Assembly (NCBI GenBank): GCA_034687125.1
Contig: JAQGBZ010000487.1
Location: 1-41,388 of the forward strand
Reading direction: 5' to 3'
Source: Neelides folsomi
Lineage: Eukaryota; Arthropoda; Collembola; Neelipleona; Neelidae
Length of the DNA stretch: 41,388 bases
The number at the start of each line of letters is the position of its first letter. The stretch's first letter is position 1. This document shows positions 13,801 through 28,800 of this stretch, in pieces. The position numbers and the translations under genes are program-made. A model generated the notes under the pieces. The model was not told where the DNA came from, ran no database searches, and worked only from the letters and a program-made list of their open reading frames with translations.

Positions 13801-16800
13801 GGTCTGAACATTAGCTTCAAAAAATTATTTATATTGCGTTGTTCAAAGTATGCATAATTTTCTTATAGGATTAAACAGGATTTTATATACATTTTATATT
13901 GATATATATTTGTATTATTATAATATGGTCTGCTATTCCTATTGTCTAAATATGTAAAATTCTAAAATGACTGAATATGACTATAATTTTTATATTTTAG
14001 CATAATGCGACACTTAGCCAAAAATTCAACTTGATACTATTTTAATGAGAAATGGACCTGGATTTTAATGAGAAAAGGATTAAAAACCCTATTCGTATAA
14101 AACCCTGTTTTGTTTAATTTCTTTCATTTGAACCATTTGAAATGGTTGGAATTAAATATTAAAATTGTGTAGAATTACGAGAGTGAAATATTTTATTTAT
14201 CATCCCATTGAGGAATGATGAAAAATGTAAAAGCGGAGGTGGTTAAGCTGGGAGAGGCTTATGAGCTTACAGCTTATCATTTTTCCATCCAACACTTTCC
14301 CGAGATGGGCATCCGATTTTCCTCCCTGGCCCATTTATTAAAGTATCCCAAGCGGAATGATGTCCCTGGATTTTTAGCCCAATCTTCACTCGATCCCATA
14401 TCTTATTCTTCATCGAACTCAGGTCCCTGAAATTCCCTGCTTAGATATTTCATTTGGGCAAAGGAAGAATCACCTATGCATAAGTATGCCTATTTATTAT
14501 AACAATTTATAGCACCAGCTCGCAAAACACATAAACTAACAACTCTTGTGCTTATACAGACTTTATGTAGAAATCCATTTTTATTCATTTAGTTTTGTTG
14601 TCTTGATATGCTAGAAATTCACAGTTGGTCATTTTGAAAGCAATGGGATGTTTACATGTAAATAATAGGAAACCACTCACAAAGTTGATCAAAGTTCACA
14701 TGTAAAAGATGTAATAGATCAACCCGAAGAATTCGCTATAATCCAAACCTCTATAACTCTATGCTTTTCCTATATGCAATACATTCCAAGTTTGTACGTA
14801 AAAGACAGTCTTGAATAACTAAATACCTATATAAAATGCTTTTAAGTACTTGGATATAAAATGGATCTAAGGGATGTTTTTGGTTAAGAATAGGAAGAGG
14901 ATTCCAGTTGAGTTGTTGAGTCTAAATGGGGTCTTCGTTTTGGATTATAAAAGAGAAGAAGTAACATGTGTTGTTTGTGAGAGTGGTGGAAGTGGCGGAT
15001 TGGGTGGCGGAATTAAGAGGAATTAGCACAAGCCTGAGGGAGACAGATACGCTTCCATACACTTCCCCCCATACACTTCTCTTTCGATGGAGACGAATGG
15101 GCTGCGGGTGAAGAGGAATCCCAAAACCCCACACACCATCGATCCACCCAGTGCTTATTAATAAAAATTAACGCCCTTCCTCTTGAGGACTGTAAATAAC
15201 GGGACGGGCACTTTGGAAGGACTTCAACTCTTTCCACTTCACTTACTTTATGAACTTACTTGAAAATTCCAAAAATCAAATTTTAAAAATCATTCCCTAC
15301 ACTTTATACTCATACTTTATACTTGGTACTTAAAGTTAGATATGAACTTGCATCATGTTTATGATGCTTACAATTTAGATCTTATTTTTTATTATTAAAT
15401 ATTGAAAGTGAAAAGCTGAGTAGCAGATTGGAGAAAGAATAATTAAATATTGATGTCTAATGAAAGTATCTATAATTTATTTGAAATGAGGTTTTTTTTA
15501 AAAAAGAGATTTGGTATAGAGAGAAGTGAGAAGCTACAATATGAGAAAAATATTAATTGGCGGGAAAGTTTGTCTTGTCATCCGCCTTTCTCATCCCACC
15601 TTTTTGTGTCAAAAGTTTAGGAGTTTTGGTGGAGTTTGAATAACTGTGAGTTTGGTTACTTAACAACTTTTTCTTCTCTGACAGTGATCCAAAAGAATTG
15701 ATTGAAAGCTCAGAAAAACTGTTGTCAGTTTGACGTTATTACCCTTCTTTTCCCTTTAAATTAAACCTCGTCTGTCCTCCAGACTTCCGAACAACGCAAC
15801 TTCAAAATTCCCCCTTAAAACTTATTCCTTTGAATCAATTTTTTCCTCTTATGAATTGTTGAGAAAGTTGGGAATTAAAATTTATGCTTTTCCCCCTTTG
15901 CTGACTCGTAAATAATTCCAAATAATTCCCAATATACTCTCCTATACTTAAAACTCTTAAAAACTTTTCTTAAAAAAACTTAAGCTGCCTTAAATTTCAT
16001 TTCTTCAAACCCCTTCATTCCCCCCGAAGAAAAAAAGAATTCTCTCAAGAGTTAAAAAAACCATTGAAATATATCAAAATACATTAAAATATACCTTGAA
16101 TATGAAAGTTAGTGTGGGAGCAAATAAATAATTTTTATTAAAAACTCCTTTCCGAGAAAGTTTCCAAAAGAGTTCTTACGTATTATTAAATAACCATTTT
16201 ATACGGAATTTAAATGCAGGGACTTAAAGGAGGTAAATTATTCGCGCATGCATGAAAAAGAAAAAAAAGACGAGAATTGGAAACAAGGTTTTCAACATAT
16301 CATTAAAAAAGCTCAGAGGACCATCACATCGCTATAATAATATACACAGTCTCCATAGAAGATTTGCACAAGATTGTATCTCTTCTTTATTCTTGAATAA
16401 GTTTGAATTTGAAATGTTTAGGAGAAAGTCTTTTTGAGAGATGCGTGGGATAAATAGGAGTTTGAATCCTCTTTCAAATCTTCCCTATATGTTGAGCAAT
16501 GTTGAGCCCTGTTGGGGTCTGTTTTATCTTTGGCTCGATTCGGATCTGAGAAATGTAAAAGGTAGGACGGGGGATAATAAGTTCCCTCATTTTGGAATAG
16601 AAGAAAACGTGCCATTTCCTTGACTTTGATTTCAAGGAATTTCCATATTCTTCCTTTGAGTCAATAAATTGCTCAGTTCGGTCCTCATCTCTTCTGATTG
16701 AGGCTTTGAAGTTGGGAGACGCCGATGCGGCGGGCGTCTGATTCCCCAAATCACTTTTCTCTCCAAATCTTAATAAAATAAAACAAAGGTCCCGACTTTC

Positions 16801-19800
16801 CAAGACTTCCAACTTCCTTCGACCTCTGGAGTGAGAAAATATTGATTTCCCATACATTCCCAACTCATCTTCGCTTCCAAGAGGAAACTTTCCCGGGAAA
16901 GTCTTGAGGGAAAAGGAATGAATATCATCATGTTGGGGATAGGGGTAATAATAATAATAAAACTAGGTAGATCCCATTTCTTTTTTACGTGAGCACCTCT
17001 ACTAACTTTCGACTTTTCCCTCACCCATTTATTTTATAAAAATGACTTTTCCCAACCTTCAAATTTACCCAATGATCATCTAGTGATGGGAAATTTTACT
17101 CAAAAACTAACAGGTAAAAATAATTATTACTCAGAATAATCCGTTTTTAATAGATTTTTCATAATTTGATAGTGAAAAATTGAATCTCCCGCTTAATCTT
17201 AAATTAAAAGGAGGAAATTTATTAAAATGTCTCCATTGGGAATTTGAATTAAGAAAATGTAAAGTCATCATTCCACTCATCTTTTGAAGTATATACTTAT
17301 TATATACCTACGCAGATATGCGAAGTTGAAAGAACGAAGGGAGGGAAAAGAAGGCGAGTGGAACTTTGAATAATTTAATGGGATTTGACAAACTCATTTA
17401 TTAAAAAAGATGATTCGCGGATGATCCTTGGAGGTAATTTGAATTTGGGGAATTAATTGAATTTTTACGAACCCTTTGAACCTTTTTTTGCTTACTTTAC
17501 CGGTTTTGAAATTTAATTTGGTTTTGATAATATCCTTAGGTGGAATGCGAATAAAATTAAACAAGGGCTGGGTTGGGTGGAAATGTTGTTTTTTGAAATG
17601 CTTTGATTGCCTTTCAACCACAGGTTTTCTTTAAAATCTCAATTTCCTCTGCTCAACTATTTCAGTCCATTGATCCTCGTGATCCTTCTGTGGCATGGGG
17701 AAAACATTATTAGCTATTTATTTCCTCTTTATATGTAAAATGATAAATTCAAGTTTGTATTGAGAGTTATACACAGACAGTATGAAGTTATAAAGAACTA
17801 TTGTATTCATTACAATCCAATGATATACGATATGGAATGATATGGAATTTATATCTCTTCTCCATTTAACAATAAGGTTTCAAAAACAGAACCAATTTGG
17901 CTTTTTCTCTCAATTGACTTCAATTTACTCAATTAAACACAATTTACTCAAGAAATTATATTATAAAAAATTGTAGAAGATTCAAAGATTAAACTACAAT
18001 AAAAATTAAAGAGCCAAAATGTATAAATATCAAAATAATTAATTTAAATTAAATTCGACTTTAACATTAATGGTAAGTTAAAAGTAGTATGTAATTTGAA
18101 ATTTGAAATTCTCTGTGATCGTAAAGACCTCTGGATCCATTAGGAGTTTAAGAAGTATTTTGAAATTGGCTGAGATGTAAGAAAAAGTAGGATGAGGATC
18201 AAAGAAGTGTAAAAAGGGTGCAAATGGGCATTCCCTAATTTCCGTCCGCTCCTTTGACAGCCAATGTCTTTTTCTCTTGGCGAATTAGAGTCAAGTGGAA
18301 AGGCGAGGAAAAAATAGGAAAAAGGGAGGCTAAAAGACAATGTGGGAATGAAAGTCATCTTCCCCTATCCACCCGTAGAAAGAATGACAATGGAGGAAGC
18401 TGAATTGGAAAGTCAATCTATGGGGTTCAAAAAGGAACTCTCCTTTATTCAACAACCCGGCAAATTCCTTTCCGACCTTCAATGCCCGTTTCAGAAAACC
18501 TCATTCCTTCTCCTAACAAACTCCCACAATAGAATTCAATTCTAAAATATATTATAAATCACTTTACATTTTACATTTCGTACACTTCACTCAAATTGTT
18601 TTATTGAACCGTAAAATTTCTAATGTTTATATCAAGATATTTTAAATATAGAATATTTTTTATAATTATCAAGCAACTTTAAAGTTAAAAATTAATTAAA
18701 ATGATTAACAAATAGATAGAAATATTTAAATGGTAAAACAGAATTTCATTTCATGTTCTTTGTTACCATTTATGATTTCCATTTTGAACTTTATTAATTT
18801 TATGAGAAGGGAAAGCGAAGTGCATTCCGAGGCCATAAATATTAAAGAGCTGAATGATAATGGAAGAAAAGGGCGGTCGTGATTTATACTAAGGCAGAAG
18901 GCATAAGTCATAGTCTTCGGACAATCAATACGCATTTCCCTAATTGTGCTCCGGAGTGAGCTGCGGGGAGGGAATAATTAGGGAGAGAAATTAGAAGGCC
19001 AATTAATCACTTCCTTGTCAGAAAATGGAGAAGACACTTTATATTTAATTTCCCTTTCTCTTCAGCTAATAAAACCTTTCGCTCCCTTTCTCTTTCCTTC
19101 CAGTCCATCACCACAAATGTTAAAGAAATAAAGGTTCATTAAATGAGAGGAAAATAACAGGAATAATACATCTTAAAATACAATTGTATAATTTCTGTAT
19201 ATCTTTCCTATCTTTATTATAATTTATTATTCCTCTTGGCCTTTACCTTCATTGGAATAAAAAGAAGTTGAAAGGAACTTGATAGATTCCCAGGTGAGAA
19301 TGTCGATAAATGTGGAATGTAATCAATCATTGGTTCATCCACTTACTCGGCAATTGAAAGGGGGAGGATGAAGGTAGAAGGGCCATTTGTATCTCTCCTT
19401 TGATAATCGACTCAATGGGAAAGAACTGGATTTAAATTGAACCTCCGACTCATGCAGAACGACTCGAAATGGATTTTCCTCGTTCATGGGAAAGTGTAAA
19501 GGGATCTCCCAAATCCACTTTCACTATCAAGCAAAATATATATAATATCACTAATATACGAGTATGTATACAAACATTTACAAATGCTCATAACTACTTC
19601 ATATACGCATTCAAATGTATATGTATGTACCTATGTAATATTGTAATATGTATTCTATACAGACAGATTTAGCATAAAAGCTAGAACGCATTTTCTTAAA
19701 ATGGAAAAAATTATTTGTTGAATAAATTCAAAAAGTGCTTCAATTCTTATAAACATTTAAAAGAGACGATGAAGTTTTTATAATAATCTTATTTTATTAA

Positions 19801-22800
19801 GTAAATTAGCAATTATATTATTAGTTCTATTGTAAATTCGGTGGCGATGAAAGCCGTTAAGCTCTGTATATTACGATGAATTGAATATTGTTGATTTAAC
19901 TTTTGCTAATTATTTAACAATTTCTCTCGAATCTTCCTAAAATCGATTATTTGGCAATTAAAGGAGCCAAATGCACCTGCTCCCTCCACTTCCCTTTAAC
20001 CCTAAAATAATGAATGGAAAAACGTGGCGTTGGTTTCCCACTCCCATCCTCAACTTGGGAGGAATGAATGTTTGCAATTTCCAGTTCGCACAATTATAGT
20101 TGTTGAACATCCCTTGTTTGTTTAACTTAACTTTACTCAACCGAACATGCGGACCAATTGAAATTGGGAATAAAAAGACTCGTCACGACCGCCGACGTGC
20201 AGAGTTACAAATTCCTCTTCATTACTTTTTTCATCATGAGTACTTTGAAGGGCTCGGTAATATTGGCCCAGTGCCCAATGTCATATACAGATATGTATGT
20301 ATACCTAGTACAGTTTATGTAGTATATGCATAATACATTTACCGTCAGTGCCGCACATTTCAAAAATCCGACCACTGTGACCAATTCATTTTATTTAGGA
20401 TATTCCCTTTTACATATTACACAAATATACTTTAATATCTATGAAACTTTATATATTGTAAGTATAACTTTATGATAGTGTGTAAGATATATAGAATATA
20501 TTTTATTATATTTGCAATAATGAACGTACGTGATTAAAATAAGGCGTATTAAATAAGAAGAAGAAAAGTTAATACAGTCGAGTGTATAAACTAGGTAGTG
20601 AATCACTTTAATGGGAACATGAATTGGGATACAAAAGGGAAGTTTGTCCTTTCCCACACAAAGACTCCTCCTTTTCTTCCTCCAACTTTGTCTCCTTTAA
20701 AATTTAATAATGGAGGAGGTGAAGAATAATAAGAAAGTTTAACATTCCAAACCACGACCTCAACTAATGGCCGCCTTTATCCAAAATACAATAGGTTTAA
20801 TTATTTAAAATACCATCAATTTTATTCCAACTCCCTTTACTTGTTCCATATTCAATCCTCCCTTCAGGCCACCCTTGATATAATTTAATTGAAAGTAAAT
20901 TATTAATTTACTCCTCTGGGACGTTTAAAATTTCCTTAAATGGACAAATTGGCCTCTTATTTAAAATTCTTTAATAAACATTTTTTCTTAAAGTTAGCAT
21001 TTTTAATACATTTGTCTATATATCAATTGTATAAAAAGGAAGAAAACTTATGAAGCCTTAAATGAAGAAAAATGCTAAAGTTGGCCTTTGGAGAATTTTG
21101 ACTCTTGGGATTGGAAAGGGCTGAAAGGGAATAATGGGAATAATACATGGGGAGTAAATTGAGGATAGGGAAATTGAAGGGGGTTTAATCCATTAAAGGA
21201 GTTATTTGAGAGACTCCGATGACTTTTATTTGAAAAGTTAGATAAATTAGAGCTGGGAGGATTCGTGGCTCAAACAACGGCCGTTTCGCGTCTCATCCTA
21301 TTGGAAATTGGAAACTTTCCTCGTCCTTTTCCCAGCTCGAATTGGGCAAATGTGTGGAATTTGAAGCTGGAGATCGCGGTGCACGCAATGAAATAAACTA
21401 GGATTTGAAGAACAAGAAGGAAGAAGGGTGAGGATGGGAATCTCGTGTTGCGTAATCGAATTCAAACTCCAACCAATAAATTGCGGATGCAATGAAGGAA
21501 TGGCCATATCAAAGTATTTAGAATTGATTTTGCAATTTGAGAAGGGAACGGGCGGAAATGGGAATTTCCCTCTAGGAAATTCACGCTCTGCTTTTAATTA
21601 AGACATTTTAATATCGCGTCTCTCTCCAACTCCTTTCAAAATAATGTAAAATCCACTCATGAATGTCATGAATAATTTTACACCACAATGGTTCGCGTTT
21701 ATTTTAACCGCCAATGTTTTGATCAAATTCTCCATATGTCGCCCCAAATAAATTTTCAAAACTCAAAACAACTTTCGCAGAATCCTAACTAATAATTTAT
21801 ACTAATTTTTTAAAATATTAAATTAAATAATGTTAATCAAGAGGGTTTAAACTAGTTTTAAACTGTTAATAAATATTTAAATAAAGAAGTTAAAAATTAA
21901 TTAAAATTTCATTTTACAACCATGATATATTTAATTAACTTTGTGTTTCCTTCCAGAAGGACACATTTGGTAAACACACATAATTGGTGTAAGCGGGAGG
22001 AATTTTAATTTTAATTCCTGCGGCCCGCCATATCATAATTTAATGGGATAGAATGTGTATGTGAGCGTGAAAGGACGAGTAAACATTTGGTGGTTATTTA
22101 CATACAAGATGAACTTGTTCTGAGGTCGGTCGGCGTAAAGGCGTGCTATTAGTTGGGTTTATGGGGTCGAGAGATCGTAAAGTGTTGTAATGAGCCCATA
22201 ACTCAAACTAATGAATTGTTGTTTCCAGGGGCGGGAGCCGGCGGGGCGTGGCGGGTATCCTGAAGGCGGCTGGGGATGGATCGTCTGTGCCTGTGCCTTT
22301 TTAGCTCATGTGACCACTTCGGGTGTTCAGCTCTCGGCGGGAGCCCTGCACATCATTCTTTCAAACAAATTTGCCGATTCTCATGTCCCGCGTAAGGACC
22401 ATTTTGATTATAACTTATCGTTAATAATAACTCACTATTATGGGAGATCATTTACAGCCTAACTATAACTCACACTAACGGCCATCTTATTATTGTCATC
22501 ACTTTAATTGTATTTTTTATCTGTATAAATATAATACAAAATTGTCTTACAGGACTATCAACGATACTTATCTAATAAAATAAATAATAAGAATTATTTT
22601 TAAAGTATTTTTATATTTTATATACGTTTTTATATTATTTAGTTAGTGAGACTAGTGAGACGTAATAAATATAAAAAGTTTCTATAAAGTTTTGGTACAA
22701 AGGCACTATTATTATTTAATACATTAGGATTGTAAAGTTTTTATGGCGAGAAATTTAATAAAATACGAAGAATAAAAAGGATATAATGATATAAGATTTT

Positions 22801-25800
22801 GTGATATGGGGAATATTTGCCATATAAATGCCTCTGTGAGACCTATAAGTCAAAAACGTGAAAAGGCATTAAGAAATTCCAAAGGGGTCTTTTTGCACTC
22901 CTCGTTTCCAGATTGGAGAAAGTTTGAAATATTTTCAATTTCTCCCCACCACCGCCCTTGGTATTTTATGGTCGAGGAGGCGAAGTGGGAATTTGTCTGA
23001 TTTGTGATTTGAAGTCTCAAGCTGTCTCTAAATCCGCCCGGACCGGCCTGATAAAGCGGAAGAGACGGATGGAGGGAGGTGGGACAAAGTTTGAGATAAT
23101 AAGGGAGTTGATGGGGCCAGCTGGGGATTCTCCTTCATTCCCTCCTCCCAAACTTTCTCATTTCACGCCCAAACAATTCACGAGTCGTAATTGTCCCACC
23201 AACTCCGCCTTCCCTAATTGTCCCCATTGAAGAGGGAAAGATAAGGAGTCCCGGGATTTATCCCCAAAGACACCAAATGACCCAATCAGGGAAACTCAGA
23301 CAGTCACCCAACTACCAATTTTTATTAACTCACTTTCAACTTCAGACCAAACTTGTTCTTTGATATCTTATGATCCCAATCTTGGTCTACTTGGGAGGAA
23401 GAGAGATGGGGGAATTAATTTGACAGTCGCCAAAAGCCCGCCATCATTTAAATATTTGATTACTACACTTGACTGGAAACAACAAATGTTCACGACGCCT
23501 AAATCAGTTAATGATGAACTTTTGGGAGAGTTGAAAAGTTAAACAACCTTTTAGTTTCACTCATTCTAATTACTCATTACATTTCATCAACTATTTCTGA
23601 CTAAAATTTTCTATCTTTATTACTTTGTATCGTATTCATATTCATATCACACCAATTTTAAATTATTTAGCGATTTTGTACTATATTTACTAATTAATTT
23701 ATACAAACGTTAAAATATAATAGAAAAAATATAATTAAAATGGATTTTTTCTATTTTGATTTTTTCAACAAATTCTTCGAGCTATAAGATTAACCAAAAA
23801 GGAAATCTTGAAAAATGAAGAAAATTTTAAAATATGATGGAAAATATGGAAAGTGTAATTTCTCGTATAGTTGACAGAAGAAGGATGTTTCTAATAGAAT
23901 TATCATATTTGAAAGCACAAGTTCCTGCTTAGGAATTCATGCATTAGAGAAAACACAAGTTTAAAAGATAGTGCTTTAGGATATAAAATCTAGACCGACA
24001 ATATCCCTATTCATACAAGTCAAATATGATACACGACAGATACATATATAACTTTGTCTCATCTACGTATATCATATCTTCCAAGTAAGTGATACATTAG
24101 GATTTTAGGATTCCTAAGTTGGTCATAGGATATTGGATGGCATTAGAAAGTGATGGTTTTAAACGAGAAGCCGTGTTCCGTTGAAACCTTATGAGATCTC
24201 TCCGGTTCTCCAAGTGAAATATTCCCAAGAGGGTTTAAATATTAATGTTATCAGACCTCCTTGGCGGCGTTTCTTGGACCGTGAGCTGCCTCTACGCCCC
24301 GCTTGCCGTCAACTTGTGTCGGAGGAGAAATGCAAAGATCCTTTCTTTCGTCGGCGGACTTCTCTTCCCCATCGCCCTGCTTTCGACATCCTTTGCCTCG
24401 GAGCTCCACCAAATATTCTTCACGTAAACAACACTTTAATTATTGACTCCCACTTAATGGCACTCTCGGAGGAAACATTTGAGGGGAAAGAATCATGTAA
24501 ATGGAAAAGGCAAAAAAACCAAATCAAAGACCCTTTTTTGTATTCATTTTTAAATGAATTTTAATTTATTCTTTAACTTGGTTAATTTATACTTTAATTT
24601 CCTTTAATGCATTCTTTAACTTTATAATAATGTTACTTACATATGTATGTATAAATACTACGAGTTACTCGTATATATTGTAGTAAACAATCTTATAAAG
24701 TTATACTGCTTATATTATAATGTAGTATAAAATACAGTATGTTACGTACAATAGATTTATCATCTGCACCATATACTTTCACTTTAATTAAAGAAGTTTT
24801 AAATTGTATGAACAATTTCCAATTAAATAATTGAATAATTGAGTAACTTTAATTAAATAAGTTGAACAAGTTTCTAATTAAATTCAATAGTTTTTAATTT
24901 AATAAATATACAATGTCCGTATATTGTATACCTAATACAAGTTTGAATTTTGCTACACTTTTATAATGCGTAAACTAAAGATGGATTGAGACATGAAATA
25001 AATAAAATTTGGAATTGGTGGCGGGAGATTAAATATTGAGGTGAATAAATAAATAATTCATAAATTTTTCTCTGTGGAGAAAGCTTAAATAAATCTCAAG
25101 TCATCAAGTCCCATTAGTTTCAACATTTGTCTTGGTTAATTATGTAACAAGTGCAGGAGAGTCGTTGAATTATTTATGCTAAGATCATTAAGAAAGGTCG
25201 GGATAATAACAATAAACAAGGGAACGGGTTTTTAAAATATCTTCCCAAGATATCGTAAATGGCCCATAGGAAAGGAAAACAATGAAAATGGTCTTTCAAT
25301 TGGTCTTGGACGGAAATTGGGAGAGTGAAAAGCTTAAGTTGGAAATCACTTAAGACGGGAATTTATAGGAGGCAATCTCTATAAGATTGGTTCATAAAAT
25401 AGGAGCTGAAGAGCCGATTCCATTTAATTTATTCACAAGTTAAAGCTCATCGGTTTTAGCCCGGATTTGAAAAGGTGGCGGGAGAATTCGGGAAGGAAGC
25501 GAAAGTTGAAGGACTTTGGGAGGAAGATTGAGTATGTGGAGAGATTTCGGATAAAGAATATTAGATTGCGGAGGCCAAAGGGGAATAAATGTCGGGTGAT
25601 TGGGATGAGGAGCGCGTCGAGTCAAATCCTTTTTCTTTCCTGACGACCAACACGAACAAACTGCGTCCACTTCCTACGATGGCTTTAATCCGCTCAAATC
25701 ACATTGTCGTAACAGTAAAAATGATGCGGGATTTATCTTCTACGTGGGCTTTAACTCCATTACCGCCACTTCCCATTAAATCAATGTTCCATCAGACAAT

Positions 25801-28800
25801 TCAGATCAAACTCAAGGATTTGTCATTCTTTTGGGATTAAGACACATTTTGGCCATCAAAGTTTCGTGAAAGCCATTTTCAGACTTTAAAAATTACGGGG
25901 CATTAAGACACATTCTTACTGCCATCTATTCATAATAATAATAATTTTAGTTAAGATCTCAATTATGATTTTAAAGAGCAAAGATAGATGGCAGATAAAT
26001 ATTGTTCTAATTCGCCCCAAATAAGTCAAACTAAATATTATATATGGGCAAAGAATAAATAAGATGCTCAATTAAAAAGCCAATTGAATATATTATTAAT
26101 TAAATATAAAATTAATTCGAAATAAATAATTTTTAGATTTTTGAACGGGTCATCTTATTATATTATACTGTATAAAAATCTTTTAATCTCAACTTACAAT
26201 TAGGTAATGTAAATACTATTATGTATCATATGATAGTAGGTAGGTATACAATTTTTCATAAGAAAAATATACATATGTTTGGTGATACTCGAACATTTAT
26301 TGAAGGTGTGTGATAGGGGCATTTAACAAAACACTTTTTTCTCAGAAAGATTATTGATGCGAATCTGAGGAATAAATTTAAGGACGATGAGGAATTGATG
26401 GATCCGAAATTCGGGAATTTTCCTTTCCCTCATAAGATATTATTCCTTGCATTTTGTGAACCATAAATCAAGTCCTTTGAGCCATATCTTTTAATCTTTT
26501 CTCCTATAAGAGCGGAAGCGAACCAGCAGAGTGAGGATTCACTGACGGCTGCCTCACTTGTACTCAAATTTCCATAATCCGGGTCGATATGACGAGGAAC
26601 GCTTTTAATGCTCTTTACACTCAAACATCTCTCATTGATATATCCACTTGTATAATATTTCATTTATCAAATTGAAAATCTTGCGTTTTAACCATTTGTT
26701 ATGATTATGATTATCTCACATGATTTACTTCAAAATTCACCAATAAAATTTTTATACTCAAATAAAGATAATAATGATTGAAATAAACCAAAGACTAAAA
26801 AACAATATAAAATCTCATACAAGAATATTTTCATTAGCCAATTCGTATTTTATATTATTATGTATTAGTATACCCTATAGATTTTCATTTATAAAATCCG
26901 TTTTTATATACTAAATATATTCCCTTGCTAAATACTATACCATATACCATATTTTTATAAAGTGACAGCTGAGTTAAATCCAAAGTGTCTAAAAACAATC
27001 ATAAAAGAATGCGGCAAAATTGATTGATTTTCCTTTTTGTATTTCCCGGTTTGCCATTAATAGATGGATTAAATAAAAAAGAAATGATTTAAGGAAGAAA
27101 TGAAGATTTTTTCAAAAAATTGATTTTTGGGAAATTTAGTTCTAAAAATGAATTTTTCTATATAGATTTGGTCTATTTGGAGGCATCGGCGGTTGTTTGG
27201 TCCGTGAGAGTTCTTCCGTTGTTCTTGGGACTTATTTCCGCCGTCGACGTCAATTCGTTGAGCAAGTTGTTCTTGCCGGGACGGGTGTTGGAGTGACGCT
27301 TTTTTCCCTTCTTTACCTCTCCCTTTCTCGACACATTGAGTGGGGGGTTGGGTTCAGAATCGGAGCGGCACTCTCCGCCATTTCCGCCCTCTTGCCCATC
27401 TTCTATCGCTATCCCCCGTCTTCTGCTCAGACAACACAAAGACCGACCAACAATACACACAAAGTAAGAGACCTTTGACCTCAAAAATATCAATAGACTA
27501 TATGTATAAGTATTGTGGATTTTGTATTGGGGATTTTACATTATGTATTTTTTGTTGAAAGATTCTCTCCATATCTGACAATATGTTTTTTCATTGTGTA
27601 ATATTCTGTTTATTGTTGGGTGATTTAGTAAATGGATTTAGTTTACAAACCCAAGTTGCATGTGTAAAATGGGATTTCATAGTTGTTCTCTCAATTGACT
27701 TTCTGGAGAGTTGATAAAACTTTGTGTATAAAAGGGGTTTTTATGATAAAGGAAAGTAGTAATGAACATGTGTTGACACACAGGGAGTTCAGAACATTTC
27801 GCTTGTCTTTCCGCTGTGCGGAGACATTTGCCAGAGTTTGAATCTCTTTTGCGTTCCCGCTCTCAAACCGGTTTTGTGGTCGGCGGCCATTTCTTCATTT
27901 GGACTTTATTCACCGCTTTTTCTCATGGTGAGGAATTCATTAAATTAATCCAAATAACGAATTAACTAACTAAAGACGATTAATTCTAAATGACTAAATT
28001 CTGATTTGTGACAATGACAATATTAACATTATTCACCATTAATGCTGATTTGTGTTATAACTAAATTCTGATCATGAGTCTAAATCATGATTTACGGAAA
28101 TATTAATATTACTAAATTTACTAAATACTGATACTAATAGCTCATATGTGTACTACTTTACATATATGATATGACTAAATATTGATTGATACGACAAATG
28201 ACCATTTGACTAATTACTGAATTGTGGTAAAAAGACTAAATCCTGATTTATGAGTTTAATTAATGATATTCTTATGGTTTAGTCTGATTTTGGACGGAGG
28301 GAGGGTTTGAGTGGCGGTTCGCTTCTGCTTCTCCAAACGCACCTGGGACTTGGGATTTCTCTCGGTGTGATCCTTGCGGCGATCGTGACGATCAAAAGGT
28401 TTAAAACCTGCTTCGTCTCTCCGAGGATTCTCGCCACCATCGCTGCTCTTCTCACTGGTATTCAAAACATAATGAAATCTCTCCAAACTAAAACACACCC
28501 TCTGAATTATTAACTCCCAAAACTTTGGTCAAACAGAAATCATGGAATTGAACCAAACTACGTTATAATGTCTACAAACCCCACCAAAATGTTTAAAATG
28601 CATGAAGCTCCGACAAATGAAATATATTTCCCATATAAATTACTCAAGGTGGAAAATTCGCATTCAAGTCTTTTCTCTCCCAACTTAATAAATCAAGACT
28701 TTAAATGACATTTCAATATTCAAACTTTTGAAACAAAGGCCAAAATCTCATTCAGGCCATTACAAAACAATATTAAACATTCTGGACATTCAAAAGTATG

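Larger units (their letters stand above)
7961..22228 (+). other. Intron 1 of the MCT-like gene (14.3 kb)
   Basis: It starts gtaaat after ...CAG and ends tttccag before GGG CGG GAG; both flanks are phase 0. No nested gene is supported. It contains a degenerate purine-rich repeat (about 9740-9960), long AT-rich tracts dominated by ATAC/GTAT steps (10860-11500, 19520-19670, 20280-20660), and more GC-rich islands (11580-11740, 11960-12120, 14980-15240, 16680-16870, 21240-21500) that interrupt the AT-rich background. One open stretch at 11743-11934 ends at a donor-like site and could be an alternative first exon. Otherwise I see nothing assignable. Confidence 0.7.

Noticed and set aside
14215..14430. 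71-codon open frame in intron 1
   Set aside because: No convincing donor at a useful phase and no recognisable domain.
16474..16863. 129-codon minus-strand frame in intron 1, in a more GC-rich island
   Set aside because: Overlaps other open frames on both strands, shows no domain, and lacks clear splice sites; GC-rich islands open frames by chance.
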